DNA of 35,480 bases from CAZQEZ01 sp964592475. Its GTDB lineage: Bacteria; Bacteroidota; Bacteroidia; Cytophagales; Cyclobacteriaceae. The translations under genes were made by a program, and so were the position numbers. The stretch spans positions 1 to 35,480 of the forward strand of contig CAZQEZ010000034.1 of the NCBI GenBank assembly GCA_964592475.1. Direction: 5' to 3'. The notes below the pieces were generated by a model. It ran no database searches, was not told the origin of the DNA, and saw only the letters and a program-made list of their open reading frames with translations. Positions 25,601-32,835 of this stretch are shown here, in pieces (position 1 is the first letter of the stretch; the number at the start of each line of letters is the position of its first letter).

Positions 25601-27598
25601 TATGATAACAGAGGTTTATCTGTAGTTGGAAGCAGAGATGACCAAACCAATACGGGGGGTACTGAGGCTTTTGATTTTTCTTTGAGTTACACCGATAGGG
25701 CAGGGGTAGCCGCGGCAGATGAAGGCTGGAATTTAATTTCTAATCCATATCCTAGCGAGATAAGTTTAAATGCTGCTAATTGGACGATGAACAGTTCAGT
25801 AAATGGAATGATTTACGTATGGGATGGATCTAATTACTCTTATACTACTTACGACATGTCGTCTACTTCGGCAAGTATAGCATCAGGACAAGGGTTTTTT
25901 GTTCATGCAGTAGGTGCTTCTCCTGAAATGTCTGTAAATGAGGATGCAAAAAATGCAAGCAATCCCACTTTTTTCAGACAAACAGAACCCGAGAATGAGC
26001 TAATAATATTTGCTGAGAATCAAACAGGCAGAAAAGATAAAGCCGTATTAAGATTTAGACCAGATGCCAGTAAAGGATTTGATTTAAATTTAGATGCATA
26101 TAAGCTTAATGGTTCACAATTTAATCTTTCTACCACTTTGCCAGAGGGGCAACCCATGGTTTTCAATACATTTCCTACTTTAGTAAAAGATGATAGCGTG
26201 GCGATAAATTTTGTCGGCATCAAAGGTAAATATACGCTTACCTTTGATCAATTAATCACTTTTAATAATAGAGCATCTATATATTTGAAAGATAATTATT
26301 CGAATGTAACAGTACCTGTAAATGAGGTTCTTGAATACGAGTTTGAAATTAATGATGATGAATCCTCACAGGGAGACAATCGCTTCCAACTTTTATTTAT
26401 ACGCAATTTTGTAAATTTGGGTGGTATTATAAAAAATGCTCAAACTGAATCTATTGCATCAGTTGAATTAACCATTGAAAACCAGTCAGGTCAAAACTTA
26501 ATCACCAATACCAACGATAGCGGAGCCTATCAACTTGAGGTAGAAAGGTGGAAGAGCTTCTCAGTTAAGCCTAGTTTAACACAATTTAATGCTACCTCTT
26601 TTAAAGATATTCTTTTCGGCCATTTGCACAATTCAGGTAAGGTGAAAATAAGCTCTCCCTATAATAAGATTGCTGCAGATGTAAATAAGGATATGCAATT
26701 GGATGATAAGGATCTATCAGCCATGATAGATAATTACTTTTATAAGCGAGATTATGATTTAGGAAATTGGATATTTATTCATGATGACTCTTTCGACCCT
26801 GAAAATATCTGGCCAATACCAATTTCTGCAAGCCTCTCAACTGACGAAGATAAAGATGTTCATTTTACAGGAATACCTTTAGGTATATTTAATCCGGATC
26901 ATATTAATTCAAAATTTTTAGATTCGGACCAAACGCTTACGCTAGAAATAGATCCGAATTATGCCATAAGCGGCGATATACTGAACCTCCCGTTGATGGT
27001 AAAACCAGTTAATAATTTTATTGGCTTTCATTTTATACTAGAATGGGATCCTAAGCAGTTAGCTTTAATAGAATACCTTGAGGAATTAGATAATCTTCAT
27101 ATCAACGCCAAATTGTTGGATAAAGGCCAATTACAATTATTATGGCTTGATCAGGAAGGTTCTGGTTTAACAGTACAGCAGCTTATACAATTAATCAAGC
27201 TGCGATTTGAAGTGTTAGCTAGTGCAGGAGAAGAAGTATCTTTTTCAATAAATAGTCAAGATGCGATAGCAGTAGATAATAACAGCGAGGTATCTAAAGT
27301 AAACTTAAGTGCCAAACCCATTAATGTAGGTGATAAAAATAAGGCTTTTGAAGTTTTGCAAAATTACCCAAATCCTGCACAGGAGAAGACAAGGATTGTT
27401 TTTAGTTTACCACAAGAGGGTGATGTGGAGTTTGTTTTGTTGGACATTAATGGAAAGATAATATTATCTAAAGACGCTTATTTTGAATCCGGAGTCAATT
27501 ATTTTGACCTTAATTTAAATAGAATTCCATCTGGTACTTATTTGTACAATGTAACATATAATGAAGAAGTAGTTGGGAAAAAATTGATAATAAGATAA
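22658..27598 (+). CDS. Giant T9SS-sorted surface protein with beta-repeats, dockerin-like and cohesin-like modules
   Basis: The product is a 1646-residue secreted, probably cell-surface, protein. The signal peptide is 1-21 (LNAVKAQ), followed by the ITWDGGGSTDSWNDADNWD opening common in such proteins. Residues about 145-820 hold about nine degenerate repeats of 60-90 residues, each with a strand like FDGTTTQTISTNGSAFNTVI. A GWNLISNPYP module is near residue 1025, a carboxypeptidase-regulatory-like domain covers about 1253-1335, and a dockerin-like Ca-binding loop DVNKDMQLDDKD lies near 1341. A cohesin-like domain spans about 1425-1555 (GFHFILEWDPKQLALIEYL). The T9SS type A sorting domain is about 1564-1646 (YPNPAQEKTRIVFSLPQEG; SGTYLYNVTY; KKLIIR). 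No catalytic motif is seen, so an adhesin or matrix role is inferred. Confidence 0.9.
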   Translation: MKKLFTILMVVLGVGLNAVKAQITWDGGGSTDSWNDADNWDTNTVPTISDDVIISINSTTFIEINSNAFCNSLSLINNSSNRFLYLDIGFSNPAVLEINTDLNSTNNSGRGNQITLFASSGLTIGGQFILDVDTEILYDDTNTTITYDGANQDINSLPNGYTNLILSNTGTKTALGNIEVKGDFSVTGTASLDATTNATTFTFSGTSNQTISGGEFYNLTINDRTGTVTLVGSMSISGVFNAATTSTIYNPATSVVNFNGTIAQNIPDIDFYDLTISNSAGVSLTGDIVINRFLNLSSGILSIGDNTLTVSNDINYISGSLAGNLTGAILNLDGTANTSLATIDLYQLNIDRLGNTINLTGNLNVANQLQISNGTLSVGSNNVFVANSLVNNGTFNTGTSTVTFTAATVISGNNNVTFNNVATSGTLSSITGSNSPIYVTGNWTNNSSGNASIGVTVHFSGDNAQTLQANNTNPSIQSFSDVTFEGTGTKTLASNFDVNGNLNLSAGTFDGSGFTVNLTGNWLNSGASFVPGTGTVILDGDVGQSITSNGEAFNNLIVTPLSAELISLLDAMDVNGNLTANDGTTLVTNDNNIVIAGNWIFNTGSAYTSGTETVTFDGTTTQTISTNGSAFNTVIFSGSGDKTLLSGFTANNDLTIEAGVTFNSDIYTATILADLINAGTVNVGNGGSGLLDVDGNLDNTNTITANANIILAGNWNNSATFSPNQYTVTLDGATTQTITGGNFNNLSMTGSGTRILLSNLDVDGNLNIGSGISFSNYDGSATWYDINLSGDWVNDGSFTATAGTLITDGSALQEIRGTSTSTFFDLTTTNVSADGVRIEGNVDLVNTLKLQANTNFDADGASNSGVLALLSNTSRTARIAKVESGATLSGDVTIAHTLVKSSVGWFNLGTPVKSQTVAEWIDDMRIQGVDTQSPSAYPTVKFYNESTGEFEAVSLASTVINPGQGVQLLLFSSNFTSGSMTYDNRGLSVVGSRDDQTNTGGTEAFDFSLSYTDRAGVAAADEGWNLISNPYPSEISLNAANWTMNSSVNGMIYVWDGSNYSYTTYDMSSTSASIASGQGFFVHAVGASPEMSVNEDAKNASNPTFFRQTEPENELIIFAENQTGRKDKAVLRFRPDASKGFDLNLDAYKLNGSQFNLSTTLPEGQPMVFNTFPTLVKDDSVAINFVGIKGKYTLTFDQLITFNNRASIYLKDNYSNVTVPVNEVLEYEFEINDDESSQGDNRFQLLFIRNFVNLGGIIKNAQTESIASVELTIENQSGQNLITNTNDSGAYQLEVERWKSFSVKPSLTQFNATSFKDILFGHLHNSGKVKISSPYNKIAADVNKDMQLDDKDLSAMIDNYFYKRDYDLGNWIFIHDDSFDPENIWPIPISASLSTDEDKDVHFTGIPLGIFNPDHINSKFLDSDQTLTLEIDPNYAISGDILNLPLMVKPVNNFIGFHFILEWDPKQLALIEYLEELDNLHINAKLLDKGQLQLLWLDQEGSGLTVQQLIQLIKLRFEVLASAGEEVSFSINSQDAIAVDNNSEVSKVNLSAKPINVGDKNKAFEVLQNYPNPAQEKTRIVFSLPQEGDVEFVLLDINGKIILSKDAYFESGVNYFDLNLNRIPSGTYLYNVTYNEEVVGKKLIIR

Positions 27599-27858
27599 TG
27601 AAGAGATTTATATTGGTGTTTTTGTTATGCTTGATGAGTATGCTGACAAAAGCCCAACCTGAAGAATGTACAGAAAGTTCTCATCCATGTTATGCTGAAT
27701 GTAATGCCGATTGTGGAGGACCCACATGTATGGCTTGCCTAGATGCACTAGAAATTCCTATCGACGGGGGTATCGTGTGGCTATTATTGGGTGGAGCTGG
27801 TATTGGCATTCGTAGGTTAGTGGTAAGTAAAAAATCAAATAAAAAAGAAATTGACTAA
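27598..27858 (+). CDS. Small Cys-rich secreted protein with PIDGG C-terminal sorting-like tail
   Basis: This 86-residue protein begins 1 nt inside the stop of the surface-protein gene (TAATG), a translational-coupling arrangement. A signal peptide (1-20, LLCLMSMLTKAQ) is followed by a short mature segment with six cysteines (C24, C31, C35, C39, C44, C47), possibly three disulfides or a metal site. The tail is PIDGG (54-58), a hydrophobic stretch IVWLLLGGAGIGI (59-71) and RR (72-73) with a Lys-rich end. That tripartite tail resembles what I recall as the PID-CTERM class of Bacteroidota sorting signals, analogous to PEP-CTERM or LPXTG tails; the processing enzyme is not in the window. Function unknown; an envelope-anchored partner of the upstream protein is an inference. 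Confidence 0.85.
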   Translation: MKRFILVFLLCLMSMLTKAQPEECTESSHPCYAECNADCGGPTCMACLDALEIPIDGGIVWLLLGGAGIGIRRLVVSKKSNKKEID

Positions 27859-28528
27859 TAATGGTTCAATAGGTTTGGTATTTATCTCTAGTGTAGTAAT
27901 CATTAAATTGGCTTACTAAATTTTTGCTCATATTTTTTCTTTAGTCAAGGCAAAATTTGAGACCACAGCAACGCCACGGTTAAAAATTTTAACATAGTAT
28001 AAAGGAAAGAGGGGTGAAAATAGTGAGTGAATTTGGTAATTAACAAACAGTCTTAACACATCCAAAAATTAATACATTTGCTATTAAAAACAATTTCAAT
28101 GGTTGTTCATTGAAAAAGTAGGAGAAAATTTATCAAGCAAAGTACATGATTAAAAAAAATACATTTTTACATATACAAAGTAACAGGCGCCAATTGATTA
28201 CTCATTAATGATTAATTTCTTACTTATTTATGGTTAGATGGTGATTTTAAAGTGATATTATTATAACTTTTTCTAAAAATTTTCAAAAATAACTTTTATC
28301 TAAAAGAATTTTTTTTTTACCTTTAATGTAAGATTCATTAACAACTTGCAAGAAATATTAAGTGAGTATTATTTTTTTTTCAAGTAATTGCCTCTGTAGT
28401 AAAGGATTCATTAATTTTGTTAATTTAGATTAATTTTTCAAGTCTAATTCAACAGGCAATTATTTAGATGTTTTTAATTGTTTAATTTGCCCAAATATTT
28501 CTAATTTGCAGAAAATTTTTTAGAGACA
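27859..28528. other. 670-bp AT-rich intergenic region
   Basis: There is no coding potential of note on either strand. Visible items are an exact palindrome GTTAAAAATTTTAAC (27979-27993), T-rich tracts at 28309-28318 and about 28372-28380, a TACCTTTA weak -7 look-alike (28318-28325), and two related AGGATTCATTAA/AAGATTCATTAA words. No strong terminator for the upstream operon was found. Confidence 0.55.
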
Positions 28529-30442
28529 ATGTATATGGTTAGGTTTATTCAAAGCTTACGCATTTTGCCAAGGTGGATTATTATTGTAATCGACCTTTTC
28601 ATTTTTTTTATTTCGAGCATTCTCGCTTATGTTTTAAGATTCAATTTCGATATTGCCGCCGTGCTTGAGAGTAATATAATTAAAGGCAGCTTGCTTTTTA
28701 CTGTATGTGGTGCTCTGGCCTTATTTATTACTCGTAGCTATACAGGTATTATTCGCTATACTAGCTTGCAGGATGGCTTGCGTATCATATATACCACCAC
28801 ACTGGCATCTATATTCGTCTTTATTGGTAATTTGCTTCTTTGGAATGAATTTAACTACAACTTATTGCCGCTTTCTGTGATTGTTATCGGCTACTTCAAT
28901 GCAGTTATTTTCCTTTTTTATTATCGATTCGCGGTTAAGTATATTTTTACCTATTATTCCAATGCAATTCAAAAGAAAAACAACGTAATTATTTTTGGTG
29001 CCGGTAAATTTGGCCGGATTACTAAAAACATAATTGACCAGGATACCACTATCAATCATAAGGTGTCGGCATTTTTAGAAGATGATAAGCGTAAAGTAGG
29101 TAAAAGTATAGAGGGGGTAAAAATTTATAACGCGAAAATACTCCACGATCTAATCAAGCAATGCAATGCCAAAGAAGTAATTATTTCTATTCAGGATTTG
29201 AGCCTTAAAAGAAAAAATGAAATTGTAGATGTTTGCTTGCAAACTAACACCAAGGTACGTACTATTCCACCGGTAGAAAATTGGGTAAAAGGTGAATTAA
29301 GTTATCGCCAGTTCCAGGAAATTAACATTGAGGATTTGCTGGGAAGAGAAAGTATAAAGCTTGAGAATAATAACATTATTCAAGAACTTAAGAATAAGAA
29401 AGTTTTAATTACAGGTGCTGCCGGATCTATTGGTAGTGAACTATGCAGGCAAGTAGTGCAATACAATCCTCAAGCGGTAATAATCATTGATCAGGCTGAA
29501 TCTGCTCTTTATGATATAGCCAATGAATTGGAACCCCTCAAAAGTGCTATTAATTTAAAGATGGTAATTGCTGATGTGACCAATGAAGGTCGAATGGATT
29601 CCATTTTTGCCGATTTTTTACCTGATATTGTATTCCATGCCGCTGCCTATAAGCATGTGCCAATCATGGAAAATAATCCTTCCGAGGCAATTTTATGCAA
29701 CATTATGGGTACCAAAATATTGGCCGATATGGCCGTAAAGTATAAAGTGGATAAGTTTGTAATGATCTCAACAGATAAGGCTGTGAACCCTACTAACGTG
29801 ATGGGAGCCTCCAAAAGAATAGCTGAGGCTTATGTACAGTCGCTTAATAATCACCTTTTCAAAGACCTGAAGAGAAATACCCGTTTTATCACGACTCGTT
29901 TTGGTAATGTGTTAGGTTCTAATGGTTCTGTTATCCCATTATTTAAACGTCAAATAAAAAGTGGTGGGCCTATCACGGTAACTCACCCCGAGATAACCCG
30001 CTTTTTCATGACTATACCGGAAGCTTGCCAGCTAGTATTGGAAGCAGGTGCCATGGGACAGGGTGGTGAGATTTACATTTTTGATATGGGCAAATCAGTA
30101 AAAATAGTAGACCTGGCTAAGAAAATGATAAAGCTTAGCGGTCTTAGCTTGGGTAAAGATATTGACATCATCTTCACGGGCTTGCGCGATGGCGAAAAAC
30201 TCTACGAAGAACTGCTCAACAATATGGAAAATACTATACCCACGCATCACCCCAAAATTATGATCGCTAAAGTAAAGGAAGAATCTTATTTGAAAGTAAG
30301 TAAGCAAATACTTGATTTGATTAAAGCTGCTAACGCTGACGATGAATTCTTTATGGTAGGGCTTATGAAAGAAATTGTTCCGGAATATATCAGTAATTTT
30401 TCACGTTTCGAAGAATTAGATAAAAAGAAGATATCAATTTAA
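28529..30442 (+). CDS. Membrane-bound sugar-nucleotide 4,6-dehydratase (PglF/WbpM/CapD-like)
   Basis: This 637-residue enzyme converts a UDP-N-acetylhexosamine (typically UDP-GlcNAc) to its 4-keto-6-deoxy form, the first step to modified sugars in capsule, O-antigen or glycoprotein glycans. Four N-terminal membrane helices (about 13-135) are followed by a Rossmann-like redox domain (about 150-285, NVIIFGAGKFGR) and the catalytic SDR domain (about 290-580). The latter has TGAAGSIGSE (295-304), the STDK motif (S414 T415 D416 K417) and MGASKR, where M425 replaces the usual Tyr and K429 is kept. This T-D-K-M-K set is characteristic of the PglF/WbpM branch. An ATG two codons later is an alternative start. 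No glycosyltransferase or export genes adjoin, so it is an orphan here. Confidence 0.92.
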   Translation: MYMVRFIQSLRILPRWIIIVIDLFIFFISSILAYVLRFNFDIAAVLESNIIKGSLLFTVCGALALFITRSYTGIIRYTSLQDGLRIIYTTTLASIFVFIGNLLLWNEFNYNLLPLSVIVIGYFNAVIFLFYYRFAVKYIFTYYSNAIQKKNNVIIFGAGKFGRITKNIIDQDTTINHKVSAFLEDDKRKVGKSIEGVKIYNAKILHDLIKQCNAKEVIISIQDLSLKRKNEIVDVCLQTNTKVRTIPPVENWVKGELSYRQFQEINIEDLLGRESIKLENNNIIQELKNKKVLITGAAGSIGSELCRQVVQYNPQAVIIIDQAESALYDIANELEPLKSAINLKMVIADVTNEGRMDSIFADFLPDIVFHAAAYKHVPIMENNPSEAILCNIMGTKILADMAVKYKVDKFVMISTDKAVNPTNVMGASKRIAEAYVQSLNNHLFKDLKRNTRFITTRFGNVLGSNGSVIPLFKRQIKSGGPITVTHPEITRFFMTIPEACQLVLEAGAMGQGGEIYIFDMGKSVKIVDLAKKMIKLSGLSLGKDIDIIFTGLRDGEKLYEELLNNMENTIPTHHPKIMIAKVKEESYLKVSKQILDLIKAANADDEFFMVGLMKEIVPEYISNFSRFEELDKKKISI

Positions 30443-31356
30443 AAAAAGGCCAAACTGCTACCACGAATGCCAGCAAATATCATAGAAGACTGCCTGGGAG
30501 TTGGTAAAGTTACGTCATCAAAAAAGTATTCATAGCCAGTGAAAATGTTCAATTGACCTTTGAGTCCTTTCATGGTTATTCCTAATTCTAATCTTGTATT
30601 GATGGGCAAATTTACATCATCTACTAATACGTAATCCAAGTTGCTTCGCTGGTACAATTGCAAATAATCGGTAATCTTGTATCGTAAATTATAGGTTAAT
30701 GATGTACTGGCATAGATGTTTTCCCAAGAGCCGATTTGATTTTCAGCGGGCATTCTTGAATCTTCAGTGTATAAATAATAGTAAAAGTTGCCTGATGCCA
30801 ATAGTGAAAATTTATTGTTGAGATTGATACTGATTGACCGAATTCCCAAAAGTACGCTGTTTAATACCAATACTCTTCCCAGTCCCTGATAGTCAGCAGC
30901 CAAAGCGGGAGATGGCGCATCTGCATTATCAATATCATGACGGCAGCGGTGTTCGATACCCACCTGGAGTGTAAATGCTGGTAGTTGATGATAAAACGAA
31001 AGGCTTTCGTTCCAAAAAGCAGCTCGAGGATTAAAATAAATATCGTTGAATGGGTTGGCGTGTAGTTCATGGCCAAGGTTCAATCCTATTATCGAGTGGT
31101 CACCCCAACGATATAGCTCAATGAAGCCCTGGTAACGAATGGACCAGGTAAGTGCATCACCAGTTGAGAACCACCCGTGATTTGCTTCCGCGGCAAATAG
31201 CACAGAACCAAAAAATCGTTTTTCATTACCTATCGTGTCTTGAAAAGGAATTACCTGCCAGCTTCTATTTATTCTGATTTGTGCTTGCCCTGAGTTAGAC
31301 TTCAAAATCAGTGCAAGTAGTAGAAATAAAAGTTTAAAAGAAAGAGAACTATCCAT
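30439..31356 (-). CDS. Hypothetical outer-membrane beta-barrel-like protein
   Basis: This 305-residue protein has a signal peptide (1-25, FKLLFLLLALIL to SGQAQ) and alternating aromatic/hydrophobic strands throughout (FGSVLFAAEANHGWFS; ALTWSIRYQGFIELYRWGDH; GQLNIFTGYEYFFDD), ending in Phe-Phe. This is the pattern of a 12-14-strand outer-membrane barrel. I do not recognise a named family with certainty; a distant likeness to DUF1207-type proteins is only an impression. Its stop overlaps the dehydratase stop by 4 bp (convergent), and its start overlaps the upstream 153-residue gene by 8 bp, so those two form an operon. Confidence 0.75.
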   Translation of the reverse strand: MDSSLSFKLLFLLLALILKSNSGQAQIRINRSWQVIPFQDTIGNEKRFFGSVLFAAEANHGWFSTGDALTWSIRYQGFIELYRWGDHSIIGLNLGHELHANPFNDIYFNPRAAFWNESLSFYHQLPAFTLQVGIEHRCRHDIDNADAPSPALAADYQGLGRVLVLNSVLLGIRSISINLNNKFSLLASGNFYYYLYTEDSRMPAENQIGSWENIYASTSLTYNLRYKITDYLQLYQRSNLDYVLVDDVNLPINTRLELGITMKGLKGQLNIFTGYEYFFDDVTLPTPRQSSMIFAGIRGSSLAFF

Positions 31357-31810
31357 CGATTGTAATTGATTTTTGCATAGCTAATTGCCGCAAGAAGGCT
31401 TTAATTTTTTTTGAAATATCCGGATTTCGTGTGTTGATATCCAATGTATAATGATTACCATCTACTAAAGTAAATGCCACCTGATACGACCATAAGTGTA
31501 AAGTATTAATGTTATTCCAACTAAAGTATTTAGCTTCTTGAAAAGCTTTCTGCTTTATTAGCACCTTGTCTTCATAGATCTCGATGCGAGGAGCGTTGGC
31601 CGGAGCAAGTGTTACCAATGCCTGAAAAAGCATAAATAAACCTAAAAAACCGAATTGCAATACACCGAAGGTGAATTCTTGATTTTTATAATAAATAAAA
31701 ATGGCTAAGGGTAAACTAATTGAACCAGCGATTAAATAAAACCTTTTCATTTTGCGGTAGCCAAATTGTCCGTGATCAAGAAAGAGCCGTATAAAGTCTT
31801 TATTTTCCAT
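31349..31810 (-). CDS. Hypothetical membrane protein with PH-like domain, 153 residues
   Basis: Two predicted membrane helices lie near 22-42 (FYLIAGSISLPLAIFIYY) and 48-68 (FGVLQFGFLGLFMLFQALV). A small beta domain follows, beginning at PRIEIYEDKVLIKQKAF with the WNNINTLHLWS and GNHYTLDIN strands and a closing helix (KKIKAFLRQLAM), as in bacterial PH-like (YcxB/PrsW-neighbour type) proteins. No function is known. Its final codons overlap the start of the barrel-protein gene (GATGGATAG), suggesting coupled translation. Confidence 0.75.
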   Translation of the reverse strand: MENKDFIRLFLDHGQFGYRKMKRFYLIAGSISLPLAIFIYYKNQEFTFGVLQFGFLGLFMLFQALVTLAPANAPRIEIYEDKVLIKQKAFQEAKYFSWNNINTLHLWSYQVAFTLVDGNHYTLDINTRNPDISKKIKAFLRQLAMQKSITIDG

Positions 31811-31905
31811 TCTACAATTTTAAGTAGCTTTTACCTAAAGTAATAATAAAGCTTAAGTTTGAAAAAATAGTTTGATCTAAATTAGTGTAAAATGCAATTA
31901 AATAT

Positions 31906-31913
31906 TAACTTTG
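31906..31913 (+). promoter_or_regulatory. -7 element for the Lys-rich protein gene
   Basis: TAACTTTG matches TAnnTTTG exactly, 29 nt before the ATG at 31943. A TTG occurs at 31872-31874 but is too far upstream for the usual spacing. Confidence 0.5.
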
Positions 31914-31942
31914 CGCCTCAATTTTAATTAAACAGACACAAA

Positions 31943-32272
31943 ATGGCTACTTCATTAAAAAGAAAGGCTCGTAAAAATAGAACAGTTGCGCGTAAGCGTA
32001 GAGAAAATATTACCAGGTTGAATTCCTTGCCACCCGTGAAAAATGTGGACATCGAAAAGGTAAAGGAGGAATTTGAGCAAAATAAGAAATCTAAGAAAAG
32101 CGCATCTAAAAAGGAAGAAAAGCCTGAAGCTAAGGCTACTAAAGCAGAAGAGCCAAAAGCGGTAAAAAAATCGGAAGAAGAAACTCCTAAAGGAGCTGTA
32201 AACGATAAAGGAAAAAGTGACAAAGCAGTGGAAAAGAAACCCGCTAAGAAACAAGGCGGAGAAGATAAATAA
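31943..32272 (+). CDS. Small lysine-rich, mostly disordered protein
   Basis: This 109-residue protein has a strongly basic N-terminus (MATSLKRKARKNRTVARKRR), a short conserved-looking middle (LNSLPPVKNVDIEKVKEEFE, 27-46), and a low-complexity Lys/Ala/Glu/Pro tail like eukaryotic histone H1 tails or other nucleoid/RNA-binding basic proteins. No signal peptide or membrane span is present, so it is cytoplasmic. A good -7 element precedes it and a clear rho-independent terminator follows, so it is a well-delimited single-gene unit. The open antisense frames across it are artefacts of the Lys/Glu-rich composition. Nucleic-acid binding is an inference from composition only. Confidence 0.8.
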   Translation: MATSLKRKARKNRTVARKRRENITRLNSLPPVKNVDIEKVKEEFEQNKKSKKSASKKEEKPEAKATKAEEPKAVKKSEEETPKGAVNDKGKSDKAVEKKPAKKQGGEDK

Positions 32273-32299
32273 TTTCTTTTCTATTGATTGAAAATATTG

Positions 32300-32336
32300 A
32301 AGCCACCTGGTAAGTATATACCTGGCGGCTTTTTTT
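32300..32336 (+). terminator. Rho-independent terminator of the Lys-rich protein gene
   Basis: AAGCCACCTGGTA pairs imperfectly with TACCTGGCGGCTT (two mismatches) and is followed by a T-run TTTTTTT, 28 bp after the stop codon. Confidence 0.8.
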
Positions 32337-32432
32337 ATAACTTGACCTGGCTAATTTGCGCCAAAATAAAGTAAAAGATCCTTTTTTAATCATGAAAAAT
32401 CAACTTCAAAAGCTTTTTTCAGGTCAAGTTAT
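32337..32432. repeat. 13-bp perfect inverted repeat bounding 96 bp
   Basis: ATAACTTGACCTG (32337-32349) and its exact reverse complement CAGGTCAAGTTAT (32420-32432) enclose 70 bp of AT-rich DNA with no gene. It could be a miniature inverted-repeat element or the base of a large RNA hairpin. No clear target-site duplication is seen (T-rich on both flanks). Confidence 0.55.
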
Positions 32433-32775
32433 TTCTACCATTTTAAAGCTACAAGAAGTGCTGTTGACACCTCTTGATCTGGTGTAGATAAGATGCTCAA
32501 AGCAGCAGAAAGCATTAGCGCACGTTGGGAGTTTAGGCATTATAAATGGAAAAAAGAAAGCGGCCGGGAGTAACTCCGGCCGCGAACTACTAAGTTACAA
32601 AACCAATTGTATACTCATCAACTAAGCTATGAACAATATTATAACCAATATTAATTGTGCCTAATTATGCTTTCACCCTCAGTTGTAATATCGATTTAGT
32701 GAATTGTTCAATTACAGGAGCCAATTGTTTTAATTATACACCAGTTTGTGCTACCAGAAATGAAATTGAATTAAT
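32433..32775. other. Non-coding stretch before the chemotaxis genes
   Basis: Only short frames occur, such as a 31-codon frame from ATG at 32392, with no family likeness. It contains ACACC-TCTTGATCT-GGTGT near 32467-32486 and the strong GC hairpin described separately. The 32584-32775 part lies between two minus-strand terminators and may be transcribed as a small RNA. Confidence 0.45.
32550..32583 (-). terminator. Strong GC-rich minus-strand terminator without a known gene
   Basis: On the minus strand GCGGCCGGAG-TTA-CTCCCGGCCGC (10-bp stem with one bulge) is followed by TTTCTTTTTT. It is the strongest hairpin in an otherwise AT-rich stretch and ends a transcript coming from the right, but the MCP gene already has its own terminator at 32776-32809. 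Confidence 0.65.
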
Positions 32776-32809
32776 AAAAAAAGGAGCCTGACATTACTTG
32801 CCAGGCTCC
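32776..32809 (-). terminator. Rho-independent terminator of the cheW-MCP operon
   Basis: On the minus strand GGAGCCTGGCA-AGTAA-TGTCAGGCTCC (11-bp stem with one mismatch) is followed by TTTTTTT, 26 bp beyond the MCP stop. Confidence 0.85.
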
Positions 32810-32835
32810 CTATTAACCAATTTTAAACTTACTCA

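Noticed and set aside
27859..28528. CRISPR array or tRNA in the long AT-rich gap
   Set aside because: No regularly spaced repeats and no cloverleaf or T-loop sequence could be found.
31924..32254. Two minus-strand frames antisense to the Lys-rich protein
   Set aside because: Their Phe/Leu/Ser-rich sequences are the mirror of Lys/Glu-rich codons; the plus-strand gene has a promoter, terminator and sensible protein.
32392..32487. Small plus-strand ORF MKNQLQKLFSGQVIS... as a gene
   Set aside because: It overlaps the inverted repeat, is only 31 codons, and has neither signal nor family features; a TAATTTG upstream is not enough.
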